DNA of 64,000 bases from Epiperipatus broadwayi (lineage: Eukaryota; Onychophora; Udeonychophora; Euonychophora; Peripatidae): the NCBI GenBank assembly GCA_028023455.1, contig JAQFVV010000546.1, positions 124,001 through 188,000 of the forward strand, read 5' to 3'. Below are positions 10,965-22,617 of the stretch, in pieces (positions within the stretch are counted from its first letter, which is position 1; each line of letters opens with the position of its first letter). The notes below the pieces were generated by a model. That model was not told where the DNA came from, made no database searches, and was given only the letters and a program-made list of their open reading frames with translations. A program made the position numbers and the translations under genes.

Positions 10965-11900
10965 ATAAAATACAAGAAAAAATTGTATACAAATATAATT
11001 GTAATTTTTGTAATATGATTTACTATGGTCATGTAGGGAAACAGTTAGAGGTAAAAGTCCAAAGAACGTAATATAATTAATAAAGAAGATGATAAATCTG
11101 CTTTATATATTCATTACTTGACATATGGATATAAAATAGATGTCACAAAAATATTAAAGCTTTAAATTACACTAAGAATTCAAATAGCATACAAATATAT
11201 GAAACACATTAAAAGTAACTTAAATAATTGTATGAATATTTACAAAATTTTAATAAATTTAGTTAACAACTGGAAAATTGGAAGATGAATGGAAAATTAT
11301 ATAAGACAGTATATATAAAGTTGTATGACAGCTGTATTATTTGTTTTGTATGTTGTTATGCTATATAGTCAATGTTTTGAAGTTATATTATATTATGAAA
11401 GTTTTCTTGTATTTTACTGTTTTATTTTATTATTTTATTTCCATTATGGAACACTAGATAGTGTTATATATGCAATGATTGGTTAAGATTAAAATAGATT
11501 ATTAACATTTGAAAAGGGCACTAAATCGTGTACTGATAAAGTTTTTTATGTATGATTAATATATATTTATATTAGCTGTTCTTTATGATTTTTGTTGTTT
11601 GTTATAATTATTAATTATTATGTTTTTAGAAATAATGCAATTAAAAGTGAAAATTATATTCAGAATAAAAAGCATGTCAAGTTAAATAACAAGGGAAACT
11701 TTGAATTTTATAAAATATTAAATTTTTTTGTAACATTCCAAGGTTATCCAAAATATATTGAGTGTGAAAATAAACAGTAAGATTAACATTAATTGTAGTC
11801 AGAAATTATTATAATAACTTATGCTATTTAAAATATTAAAGAAAGACTAAAAACATCTTACATTTATACCCATCACTAATATTATAAAATTGCATGAAAA
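10965..11900. other. AT-rich stretch, no gene seen
   Basis: This separates the Merlin-like element from the PLE. It is AT-rich, with a short open frame at 11592-11780 whose composition (lysine, asparagine, isoleucine, tyrosine) is that of random AT-rich DNA. The last part may belong to the PLE 5' region but no motif is seen. Confidence 0.6.
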
Positions 11901-12149
11901 ATTGACTCATAAGTCAAACAAGTTAAAAACTATCCACTGGTAATAGTTGAATAAGTCTACAATTAATGAAACTTTGAAAAATGGAGTTAGAAGTTAGAGT
12001 CAAAAAGAAAAATCTTTAATTGAGGAAATTAAAATTTTCATTACAAATTTAAGATAATAACTATAATTGTCCTAAAAATTTCTATGAATCTGTAGCAGAA
12101 ACCACTATAATGAAAATTTAAAAAGTGCTAAAAATAAAGTTTTAAATAA

Positions 12150-12960
12150 TAACGTATACTATATCCTTCTTGTGCTATATGTCCTCGTATTTTTGCAAAT
12201 ATAAAATTACATAAAAAAGGTAATCCTTTGCAAGTTATGATAGATTTTGGTGGTTCAGTCATATATCAGACTTCTAAATATATTGGTAAACTTTTACAAG
12301 ACTTTTTAGGATTTGGGGAAAATACTATTGCTTCATCATTTGACTTTGTAAAATAGTATTAAAAATTTGATGATTGATGAAAATGATGTTATTGCTTCAG
12401 TGGATGTTACAGAAATGTATGGATCTATTGATAGAATGAATTCCATAAAAACAATTCAATATGATTAAAAAGTAAAAGTATTTGTAAATATATGATAAAA
12501 TTTATTGTTGATTCTTTAAAATTTTTTAATGATAACATTGTTGCATCTTTTGAAGGTCAATATTATAAAATGACTAAAGGTTGGCCTATGGGTTTGCCTG
12601 TAGTTGCACAAGTTTGCAATTTCGTTTTATCTACATATGAGAGTAGTATTTTAAATATGTGTATTTTTGGAGATATTAAAATTTACAAAAGATATGTGGA
12701 TGATGTTTTTGTTTGTGGAAATACTAATAGTATAAATTTGCTTGTAGAGGAATTAAATAAGTTGAATGGCTTGAAATGGACTATTGAAAAGTAACAGGAC
12801 AATAATATTAACTATTTAGATTTAATGATCACAAGAGATAACAGTATATTAGATTATAAACTAATAATTAAGCCACTGCAAAAAAGAGGATATATAAATT
12901 GTGAATCAAAAGTACCAATGATGCATAAGATGGCAAGTTTTAAATCTTTTTTTGTTTCAG
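12150..12960 (+). pseudogene. PLE reverse transcriptase domain
   Basis: Motifs in order: KLHKKGNPLQVMIDF (family KIHKxGxPLRPIVS) near 12210, SKYIGKLL, SFDFV, then IASVDVTEMYGSI (motif A) near 12400, MTKGWPMGLPV (motif B, family QxxGxPMGSPLSP) near 12580, KRYVDDVFV (motif C catalytic YVDD) near 12690, and NNINYLDLMITR near 12810. The catalytic aspartates of motifs A and C are still present. In-frame stops or shifts at about 12356, 12465 and 12794 break it, so it is inactive. One uninterrupted block is 12492-12794 (100 codons). Confidence 0.88.
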
Positions 12961-13593
12961 AATGAAAAATTATGTCGTTACCAAAGTGATAAATTGAAAA
13001 ATATTGAGATATTTGCCAAGGAATTGCTTGATGTTGGTTATAAAATGGAACAAATAAACAATGCTTTATGTAAATTTAAAAAAAGTTATTATAATTTAAA
13101 AGAAATGAAGGTTAATAGTAAACAATGGATATCTATTCCATTTATTTCAAATCCAGAAGTGAAATTTTTTAAGGATTTGTATAAGAATGTTTTTAATGTT
13201 TCATTCTACATTCCAAACAATATTAATAAATTAATCAATAATTCTAAGGATGTCATACCTGTCAAACAGAAAAGTACTATCATATATCAAATTTTTTGTG
13301 ATTGTATGCTATCATATATAAGTGAATCTAGGTGTAATATTGAGAAGAGATTGAAGAAGCATAAGCATGTAAAAAGTAAAAATAATGGTGATTTAATATC
13401 TCCTTCAGTTTTCTTTGATCATGAAAAGAAAAAAAAACATGTAAATATAAATTTAAATTTGATTTTGAAAATGTGAAAATTCTTCATAAAGAGAGAAACC
13501 ATAGTAAAAGAAAAATTAAAGAGGCAATTTTTATAAACAGGAATAAAACACATTTAATAAATTCACAAGCTGCTAACATTAAAATATGAGATT
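12952..13593 (+). pseudogene. PLE C-terminal region with GIY-YIG endonuclease
   Basis: The open block 12952-13476 (174 codons) holds the RT-to-endonuclease linker (KQWISIPFISN.., NNINKLINNSKD) followed by a GIY-YIG-type core: IIYQIFCDCMLSYISESRCN then EKRLKKHKH. The related copy at 63.5 kb reads YKWTCGCGRGCIGESR..EKRTKEH, so the first tyrosine-containing strand, SESR arginine and terminal KH are conserved, but the usual C-x-C-x-R/YIG is altered here. After a frameshift near 13475 the frame continues as KILHKERNHSKRKIKEA to a stop at about 13587. The endonuclease would nick target DNA for primed reverse transcription. Confidence 0.85.
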
Positions 13594-13787
13594 CGTGGAA
13601 TTTGAATTGATGACACTTGTTTCCACTTTTATTTTTGAATTTAATGGCAGTTGAGGCAGGTTTAAGAAATTAACCGAAAGTACTTCTGCAGATTTAAGGA
13701 TTGTTTGTAATTGTTTGTTAACCGTTAAATTTATTATTTCAATTATAATTACAATTTTGTTTTTAATTAATGGCCATTTTCTTTATT

Positions 13788-13789
13788 TT

Positions 13790-13833
<44 letters not shown>
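13788..13833. repeat. (CA)n(TA)n compound microsatellite
   Basis: ACACACAC runs into ATATATAT directly behind the PLE 3' end. PLE copies at 31.7 and 63.3 kb also sit against (TA)n tracts. The next 500 bases contain five copies of a TTTGTAACAG-like motif (13836, 13871, 13937, 13963, 14012). Confidence 0.9.
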
Positions 13834-14332
13834 TGTAACAGAAATTAAATAAATAAGAAATAGAAAATAAACCATTTGTAACAGACAATAAAAATAGACG
13901 AAGAAATTATTAATTATTACGATATGCTTATAATCTGCCATTTGTAATAGTAAGAAAACTTTGTAACAGCATACAAATTAATGTAATAATGAAAAAGGCT
14001 GCTATTTTGTAACCACTTAATATATAGATGAGTGATAAAATGATAGTTGCTATAATTCAATAACTAAACACTAAACAGAATATATGATATGCTCCAGCGG
14101 TTCATCATTTGTATCCGAGTAATATTAAATGAGAAATGAATTTACTGTGTTAGCTAAAATATAATTTATAATTAAATAAGGATGACGCTAACATATAAAT
14201 AAGAATATATGCAAATCATGCTCTATTTGAATGTCTATATCTAATCAATTAAATATAACATTATAGCTCGATTGCAACTATCCTAAACATTAATTCTGTC
14301 ATGTTAATAATGAAATAAATAGACTTGTGTTG

Positions 14333-14425
14333 TTAGCCGAGAGGTATTGCAACCACCATGCAAGCAAGTAGTTGGTTGCAGATGGTTGTGGGTTTGTGTC
14401 CCGACCGATGCTATGACATGTGGAA
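14333..14425 (+). repeat. tRNA-derived SINE candidate
   Basis: TTAGCCGAGAGGTATTGCAA resembles a pol III A box/D-arm. About 50 bases later TTGTGGGTTTGTGTCCCGAC resembles a B box/T-arm with a GGG..CCC stem. After GATGCTATGACATGTGG comes an A8 run. Base composition is much richer in G+C than the flanks. The extra length between boxes rules out a normal tRNA. tRNA-derived SINEs with this head design are abundant in cephalopods, but the family is not identified. Confidence 0.5.
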
Positions 14426-14429
14426 AAAA

Positions 14430-16360
14430 AATAATGAAATAAATTATCTCATATCTCAATACTTAAAATAACAACATGTAAATTAAAACTATCATCATTA
14501 AAGATTTAAAATATTTCGATATTGGGGAAGTCATTTGAACAATAAAACATACTGGCCATTGTCATCAAATAAAATAATATTAGATATAGCAACTGAATAA
14601 AATTACCCACTGTGAGATCCCTGGAGTGCCTTATGCTTAACTCCAATAATAGGTTCTTTTAACCGAGAATCCTTCTCATTTCTCTTTCCATGTATATACG
14701 GCCATTCATGGTCACACGCACACACTGGTGCTGTTTATAACAACTTATAAAAAAATTTTCATATAAGGTTAATATTATGAAGTTGGAAAGGGATTTAAAC
14801 ACTCTTTATTCAGTTTAGCTAAGTACATGTGTTATCCCACGAGCACCACTAGATTGTTTTAAATCTAGATAAATATTTGTTTAAAGTGTACTGAGTTCAA
14901 ACTCATTTGGTACATTTTTATCACACATGACTTGGATGACTAATGAAAAAAAATGACACTCTTATATTTTACTCATGTCAATAAAATCATAAGATCCCCA
15001 TATCACCAAAATTTATATAGATCAAAGACTCTTATAGATATTACTAGCTCATTTTACATATATTGATGAACAGACAAGTATAATCTTATTAATGGCTTCC
15101 AAGCAAGCATCATGAAGACCATTACTGATATGGATGGCCATGAAACTAGTTACTTAATTTAATTATTTATCATAATATAAAGATGATAATGATGGTGATG
15201 ATGATGATAATAATAGGGATGATGTTGATACCAGTCATAGCTTTATAATGAACTCACAACAATAATTTTTTTTTATAAACTCATAAGCACTTATTTAAAT
15301 CATCCTATTTTAAACTGAGATTTAAATATAACACTCCTTAGTATTTATACACATTTATATTTATTTATTCCAAGTACCTTTATAGTTAAAACTAGGATTC
15401 AATATTACTACTGATGATGACTGATCATCATGCCTCTCTCCACATGATATTCAACTTTCTATACACCTCTATTTACTAAATATATTAATTATGTTGAACA
15501 TTAGATTTAATAATTATAATTTATTTAATCAATGATGGTGATCATAACTCATGTATAGTATTATTTGGAACAGTGTTTTAAACAATAATACAATATCCAT
15601 CTTTAATGAGGATGATCAAAACTCATGGACACAACATAATTTTAGCTTTCTATTATTAACCCATAATTATTAAAACTTGGTCAAATGTCAAGCACAATCC
15701 CTAAATACTTAAATATGAATCAATATTCTAGCTTACTTGATATTTTGCGAGCACTTAATATTTGCAAGTGAATGCTCAATATCTGTGAGCGATGATGATG
15801 ATCATTTAAAATAATAAAATCAAGACAAGAAAAATACAACAATATTTTTCAATAACAACTTGGAAACCAATTAACCCTTTAATCGCTAATTATATTATTG
15901 GTTGTATGAGGTAAAAATCAAATCTTTTAATTGGCCAACTCACAAACTGAAGACAAAGCCTATTGTTAAAACATATTTGCTTATAATATTAAATTCAACT
16001 CTGATACGTTTATAAAAAGTATATTACTAATTTTTCAGGTTATGAAAGAAAATGAAAGTTCTTTCAAAAATAAATTGCTATTTATTTATTATAAAATATA
16101 TTCAATTTCGGCAAATATAAAGCGAATGTCTAAACAAAAAAGTGCTGACGCAAACACTTTTTTTCAATTTTACGTTCTGGAAAAGTAAAGATTTCTTTTT
16201 GCTAAATCTTAAATATTTTTACTAAAATCTTCAATATTTTTCAAAAATAATTTTGTTTTTTTAGTATATTTTTTAAAAAACTATTTTAATTTCTCATTTT
16301 ATATTTTTTTAATACTTTAAATTACATTCGAAATGAAAATCTCAGCATTTTTCTTTATTT
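14430..16360. other. AT-rich stretch with ATG/ATC microsatellites
   Basis: GATGATGATGATAATAATAG-type repeats occur near 15180-15225, and ATGATGATGATC near 15790. The rest is AT-rich without supported genes, and no long frame is open. Confidence 0.6.
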
Positions 16361-16379
16361 TCTTTGATCAGGCGGTTTC

Positions 16380-16640
16380 TTTGTTCTTTCCAGCCAATCA
16401 GAATGTCTTTTTCGGCTGAGAGCTGGCTGACATCCAATCACCAACAAGGTTCTTCTTTGTTTAGTTTTAAGTGCATTTTTTTTTGATTTTTTTACTTGTA
16501 AAATAATTCGGAAGAGGGCACCATCTTACAGAACTTTTAAAAACCTAATCAATAACTGTCAAATGAATATTCTACCATTAAAACTAGCAGAATTAGAGTG
16601 ACATCAGATGTCGACGAGATGCCTCGTAAGAGGCGGTTGA
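16380..16640 (+). promoter_or_regulatory. CCAAT-box promoter candidate with short first-exon-like frame
   Basis: AGCCAATCAG (16393-16402) is a full match to the NF-Y core RRCCAATSRG, and ATCCAATCAC (16433-16442) is a close second, 40 bases apart in the same direction. About 175 bases downstream, GTCGACGAG precedes ATGCCTCGTAAGAGGCGG (16618), a short frame MPRKRRLKN ending in TAA. CTC/GTAAGA inside it could be a splice donor. GCCTC-GTAA-GAGGC (16621-16634) is also a perfect 5 bp stem with a GNRA loop. CpGs cluster here. It could be a host promoter with a tiny first coding exon; no product can be named. Confidence 0.35.
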
Positions 16641-16644
16641 AGAA

Positions 16645-17650
16645 TTAAGATATATAATTATATTTTATTACTACTATTTTTCTTTCCTTCTTTAAATCAA
16701 ATTTACTAATTAGATAAATGACTTATTATTACATTAATTCAATACAGAATTAATACAAAAATTTATATAAGCACAACCAAATAAATTTAATATACAAGTT
16801 TGTCATTTTGGATATTTTAAAATAAGCTGGCTTAAAATGACATTTAAAAAAAATATTTCATTGAATGCTTACTTAAGACTTTCCTAACTTATTATATCAT
16901 AAAAATAAATTTCTTATGCAACTTGTGTGTTTTATTTCTCTTCCATTCATATGTGAAACCCTGCTTTCAATTTACCATATTTAAACTAATTATGCATAAC
17001 CTATTCTTTTGACATGTTTGTATAAGCAGTTACACATGCACACACCCTGTGATATGTCAACAAATATTTTTTAAATAGTGTTTCCTTATATTAGAGATTA
17101 ATACATAAATTACATATATAAAAAAATATTCTTGCAACCTTGAGCAAAAGAAAATAGAATATATTATATCAATTTTAATATGCAACAAGATAAATAAAAA
17201 AAACCCATTATAAATGCATATATTTGTAGGTTTCTCATCATCATAACAAATAAAGAACAATAAAAAAACATTTTAATATTACAATATATAATATAAAAAA
17301 ATAAAAAATAATAAAAATTTAAGTTTAAAGATTTGAATTGTGTTTGTGTTATGTTATGTAATATTGAGAATAACTATCAATAAACAAACTTTAATGTTTC
17401 TGTATCAAAAGAAAAAATGCTTTGATCAATAAATTAAGGTTTACTTTTAATAAGTAAAAATAAAAGATCTGTTAATGAAAGTTCATAGTTACCCGATTAT
17501 TTTCACTTCTTATAAATGTCTCAAGTTTGATTTTTCAGATGGCTTGTCTCACGTATAGCTTCAATAAGTTGATTTGCTCCATTTAAAAAAAATAGTTCTG
17601 GTTTATACCTTCTAATAAACATGAATCAATTGACTTGAGGGTTCCACAAT
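16645..17650. other. AT-rich stretch, no gene seen
   Basis: Contains short frames only (for example minus 17057-17260) with aromatic and isoleucine-rich composition typical of AT-rich noise. No repeat family was recognised. Confidence 0.6.
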
Positions 17651-17656
17651 TTTTAA

Positions 17657-17929
17657 AATTTTATTGTTGATGCTTTTGATAATGCTGAATTTGTTGACTG
17701 GCTTGCCTCTACCATTTCCAAAAAAAAGTTATTACAAATTCTTTTAGATAAGTATGAACTAATGGATTTGCTTGTCTCTGGCTATATATGGCTTTTATTC
17801 ATCTTTCCTTTCTTCTTGGCTCTTGTCAAAGATGATAATGAGATGGCATCTTTGGCTGGTTTTAAATTTGTCCATTCTTTTGGTTACCATGGACTGGTAT
17901 ATGAGTCCATGGATAGATTAGTGATTTAA
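17657..17929 (+). CDS. Unrecognised open frame, 90 codons without stop
   Basis: The frame between stop codons 17654-17656 and 17927-17929 is open for 90 codons, unusual for such AT-rich DNA. It reads like protein: FIVDAFDNAEFVDWLAST, KKKLLQILLDKYELMDLLVS, a hydrophobic WLLFIFPFFLALV, then KDDNEMASLAGFKFVHSFGY and YESMDRLVI. The mix of D, E, W, G and mixed codon use argues for coding ancestry. There is no ATG until 17759 (residue 35, a weak start), so it is probably an internal exon or a transposon piece. No family is recognised. Confidence 0.35.
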   Translation, partial: NFIVDAFDNAEFVDWLASTISKKKLLQILLDKYELMDLLVSGYIWLLFIFPFFLALVKDDNEMASLAGFKFVHSFGYHGLVYESMDRLVI

Positions 17930-18092
17930 CCCATTTTTTAATATTCCTGGAAGCAGAAGAAGTGGTTTTAGCAATGCAAATTCATTGTATTATACACAGC
18001 AAAATATATTAATATCATTTTATAGAATTGTCAATAACTTCTTCCAAGAAATTCAATTTTTTCCTTTCTTTCTTAATACTGCTGGGAATTAC

Positions 18093-18093
18093 T

Positions 18094-18152
<59 letters not shown>
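18093..18152. repeat. (TA)n microsatellite
   Basis: About 60 bases of alternating TA with one AATA interruption. The two frames crossing it (17985-18224 and 18028-18252) get their length only from IYIY codons and are not accepted. 18160-18960 is AT-rich with TTTTTAA and no gene. Confidence 0.95.
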
Positions 18153-18156
<4 letters not shown>

Positions 18157-18989
18157 TCTTCGTCTATACTGACTTTAAAAACAAGAGGCATTTTTTTTCT
18201 TCCTCAATTTTTAAAGAGAGCTAAAAAAATCACTTGCTTACTCTCTTTTTAAAAAATATGCAAACAATCCATTTCCCTTGGTTTTCATGAACTCAATCAC
18301 TACATCTCTGTCTAATAAAAATGCTTAAACTGATCACTACATCCTTCTTTTAATAATATTGAAAAAAAATGAGAGCTTACATCTCTTCTCTTTTTAATCA
18401 CATAAAAAAAACTGATCACTAAATATTGTTTCATTCATTTATATTGCGAATTTTGATCAAAGAAAAGGACCACCTGGAAATCTTATCTTGAGATAAAGAT
18501 CAAAGCTTCACAAGTTTGATGGTCTGTCATGATTAATAAAAACTTAGGATTAATTGTTACTTTTATTATATCCAAGCATCACCTTTCTCTCTAGATATCT
18601 ACAATCTAGATAATACAAAAAACAACAAAGCCTGCAATCTTAGTCATTAAAAGATTTGTGTAAAAATGTTTTATATTTAAAATATTCATACTCACACGTG
18701 TACATTTTTTTCCTCCTAATCTACTAATCTTGATCGCCTTATTTTACACTTTCTTTCTGATCTGCTTTATTTTAACAAAAATTAATGTTAAATAATTTAA
18801 CACCTTATTTAATAAGAAAATATAATAAATCAATATTAAATATTATTACCTTCTCTCTTTATAACTGCTTATTTATTAACTATTTATAAATTATATATAA
18901 TAATAAATACACACATAAATCTATATATATAAAAGAAAATTTTTTTTCTTAATTAAATAATATATGTGTGGATAAAATGAGTCATATAT

Positions 18990-20240
18990 CTACAATATAT
19001 TGTAATAGAATAAATATGCCATGTAAGAATAATCCTGGTTTGATAATGCCTGCAAATTGTGGCACCATTTGTAAGAGAAGAAAAATGAGAATATGCTCTT
19101 TTTTAATGCCTTACAGCTTTGGAAGTTATTTGCACTGAATGACCATGGAAAATTTTAATATAATCTGAATAAAAATATAGTCCAATCATTGGCCATCATT
19201 TGCAATTGAAAAAAAAAATATTCTGAAGTTGAAAGCTATTTATAACAAAATAAAATTATGGGTCATACTGTTTTCTGAGTCACTGCCTAATTATTGATGA
19301 CCATTTATAACAGAATAAAAATGTGAATGCAGGAAGAACAATTCTAATTTAATGTTTCCCATGAAATGTAGCATCATTTGTAACAGAATGAAAAGAATAA
19401 ACTAAGCTAAAGTGAATATAAATCAATGAATAATAATCTAACACTTATGTCAATAAAACAAAATAATTATAATCTTTGTTGTAACCTCATAGATTTCAAT
19501 AGAACTTAGAATGGATAGAAAATAAAACATTACTTCAAACTGCTCTAAAATATAAGCATTATTTGCAATAGATTAATGATAAAGCAATAAAACTAAATAT
19601 CACTATTTTATAAATAACATTATGTGTCTATTATATGATTTCCCTATAATAGAATAAAAATAATGATAAAGAATTATACAGATATATTTTAATATTTCTC
19701 ATAAATTAACACACTGTTTATAATAATGTAAGCTTGTACCAAAATTCAAACATTAGTTCTATTTCTATTTAATGAAATAATTTATGGATGGATGAAATAA
19801 TAATATAAAATAAAAGTACTACTAATCCAGCTATACTATTCTACTAATATAATCATTATCTTATTAATTAAGAAAATTATAATAAGATTAAATACTTAAT
19901 AATGTAAGATCAATAAACCTATCATCATTATAAAATAAAACCATCTATTAATCAATCTTAAAATTTTTAATAACCAATCATATCAATATGTAAAATAAAT
20001 GATAGATTTCTATTTGATGCTTATTCCATCAATTGACAATTCATGCCCAATTATTCTTAAGATTATTAAAGTTAAGTTATTAAAACTTTAGACTATAATT
20101 GTCAAGGCTTATAAAAGATTGTTAGCTTTATTAAAATCAAATATTAATGTTAAAATTTAATCTTTAAATTGAAGTTATGATCCATATTAATGAACTTTAA
20201 ATATAATTAAATCAAATCACTTTAATTTGTAACAGAATCA
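18990..20240. repeat. Degenerate repeats with a TTTGTAACAGAATAAAA motif
   Basis: Variants of TTTGTAACAGAATAAAA recur at roughly 19000, 19069, 19201, 19306, 19379, 19565, 19650 and 20227, often preceded by GGCCATCA or GACCATT. Similar motifs appear at 13836-14012. Spacing is irregular (about 65-130 bases where dense), like an ancient tandem array. It could instead be a recurring binding-type motif. No coding sequence is seen here. Confidence 0.4.
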
Positions 20241-20289
20241 AAGATATTCCTGTTACCAGTTCTATAACTGAATAAGATTACGATCTTTG

Positions 20290-22480
20290 TGAGTGTATAC
20301 TGACTCAATGTAATATTTATTTTAATCAACAATGATTTAAAAGAAAATATATGAACATCCAATTTCAATTACCTTTATTCATCTTCAATAATAGTCATAT
20401 TTGTACCTTTATCAATCATCAAATTAATTTATATATATATATATATATATAATTTTTATCTTTATATGACTTACTTATTACTAATAAAATAATTACAATA
20501 GGCTTTTAATTACTTATTATATATTTAAAAATGTCAAGGCAGTTAATTTATTGCTGTATTAAATCTGTACATGATCAGATAATAAGCATTAAATTAAATA
20601 CAAAGAATGTATTTACACTTTCTTACTCATCATGTGTTTTTGATTTCTGAATTATTTTTATAAATGCTTATAATGAATTATGTATAAGATCAGTTAGTGA
20701 ATATTGTTTCATCCAAATACAATTAACCTATAAATTTGTATTATGTAATTAAGCATGTTTACTTGTTTTAAATTAATTCAAAATTTATTAGCTAATTGTT
20801 ATAAAGTAAAATCAAAAATATATTTATAACAAATAAACATTTAAAATATATACATATAATTTTATTATACTTTATTCAATAGGTTTTCAACTGATATTAA
20901 CTTCATATTTAAATAAATGATTATACATAAATCTCCACTTATTAGATACTAAATGTAAACACATATTTATGTGACACAAAACAATGTTGTAGAAAGTTTA
21001 TACTTTTCAAAATACATAAGAATTCAAGATGTATCTTTTTATACTTCATATAAAATACAGTTAATTGAAATATATATATAAATAAATAAATCTACATATT
21101 TGTTAATATAAATTTAAGAGAACAAAACAAATAAATACCTATTATGATAAGATTCTCTGTCACCTCCTAATACAAGTGATATGTCTGATGTTAGTTTATA
21201 ATCAATCAATAAAAATGAATATTTTAAATTAAAACCATAATTACTATATAGTAAAATATAAGTTCAACTTAGGAAGACATGACTTTCTTATATTTAGGTA
21301 TGTAAATAGTATACTACTTAATATAAAATTATACTACTGTTTATATCAATAGTATTATATGTTTTAAATAAAAATATATAATACTCTTTAGATATATTTT
21401 TTCTAAAATAGTACTGTAGTTATAGTGTTTATTTTATAAAATCATAATCAAATGATGTTTTATTATTCTAAAAAAATTAGAAATATCATGAAAAGCTATA
21501 AGATTTGAAGCATATTCTGTTAATTCTGATATTTTCTAAATATCCAAATTATCTTTTCATTTAGAAGATATTTGATCTATATAAGGTTATAAGTGTGCAT
21601 GCACTAATTTATATACATGATGATGCAATGTAGATATTTTTTTTATTTAACAAATAATTAATTCATAAAACATTACAAGTGAACAGATGTTAGTTTCAGC
21701 CATGATTATGTTAAGGAAATTGAACCAATTGTTATTTGGGGTATAAACTATTTATAAAGTTTATAAAATTATATCTGTAGGTGGATGTAATCTTTGTGTA
21801 CATTTTTCTGTTGTTAACATTTAGATATCATCATTAAAACATTGGTAATATCCATTTTTAAAGCAAAGCAACATTCATATTGTTTTGAAATGCTAAGAAT
21901 TAATATTTAATTTCCAATAAATAATAATCTCTCACAAATTACATGATTCTGTCCAGTCAATGGATGGACATTATTGTTTTCAGCCCATCATATTTTACAG
22001 TCATATGTTTTTAAAAATAAAAAAATCCTAGGAATGAACTTAGATTCATTTCTATTAAAGTCAAAGCAGAGAAAGTATTTTTTCTATTCAGCTCTATTTA
22101 TAACATTTGTCATTGACATCAGAGTAACTATAGCAATACCTTTTAGTAACTCTTTAGCCAATTATAACCAGCATCTCTCAAATAAAAATTTTATTGTGCA
22201 AAAATAACAACAAATATTTTTGATTTGTTATATACAACAAACATTTATCTTTCATAATACTAATACCATTTTTTTAATTCTAATAGAAATTAATCTATAA
22301 TATGGAAAGATATATATGTAAAATGAGATATTAAACATTTAGTTATATTATATATAATAACAAAAAAACAATTTTATACAAACTCTATGCTTTATTATTG
22401 ATATAACCATTTTTAAATAAATAAAGTCAATTTACAATCTTATACAATATTTTGTATCAATATTATCATTGTCATAGTAA
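20290..22480. other. AT-rich stretch with one dispersed repeat
   Basis: No gene is supported. (AT)n lies at 20430-20450. Around 21960-22200 a segment (CAGCTCTATTTATAACATTT..GACATCAGAGTAACTATAGC) resembles 31255-31385 (CAGTTCTATTTATAATCTGT..GACATTAATGTTACTAAAGC), so it is an old dispersed repeat. The 77-codon frame at 21974-22207 lies in it and is not recognised as a protein. Confidence 0.45.
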
Positions 22481-22617
22481 TACAGTTCATTGCTTCATAG
22501 GTTAAAATATCCACCATCAATATTAAACAAGAAAGAAAAAATTATGACTTACATTACCCACATACTAAACCCCACCTCAAACTTCAGTATGTACAATATA
22601 TATATATATATATATAT

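Larger units (their letters stand above)
11900..13780 (+). mobile_element. Penelope-like retroelement, decayed, near complete 3' part
   Basis: This is the extent of recognisable PLE sequence: RT from about 12150, a linker, a GIY-YIG endonuclease to about 13480, a C-terminal tail ending near 13590, and a 3' untranslated part up to the (CA)n(TA)n tract at 13790. The tail (KRKIKEA..HLINSQAANIKI) matches the tails of the copies at 35812-35929 and 63430-63540, so all three belong to one family. No flanking target duplication could be identified. The element's start is not clear. Confidence 0.8.

Noticed and set aside
17985-18252. Two overlapping frames of 74-79 codons
   Set aside because: Length comes from the (TA)n microsatellite read as IYIY.
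21974-22207. 77-codon frame as a gene
   Set aside because: The segment is a dispersed repeat related to 31255-31385 and the frame is not kept in the relative.
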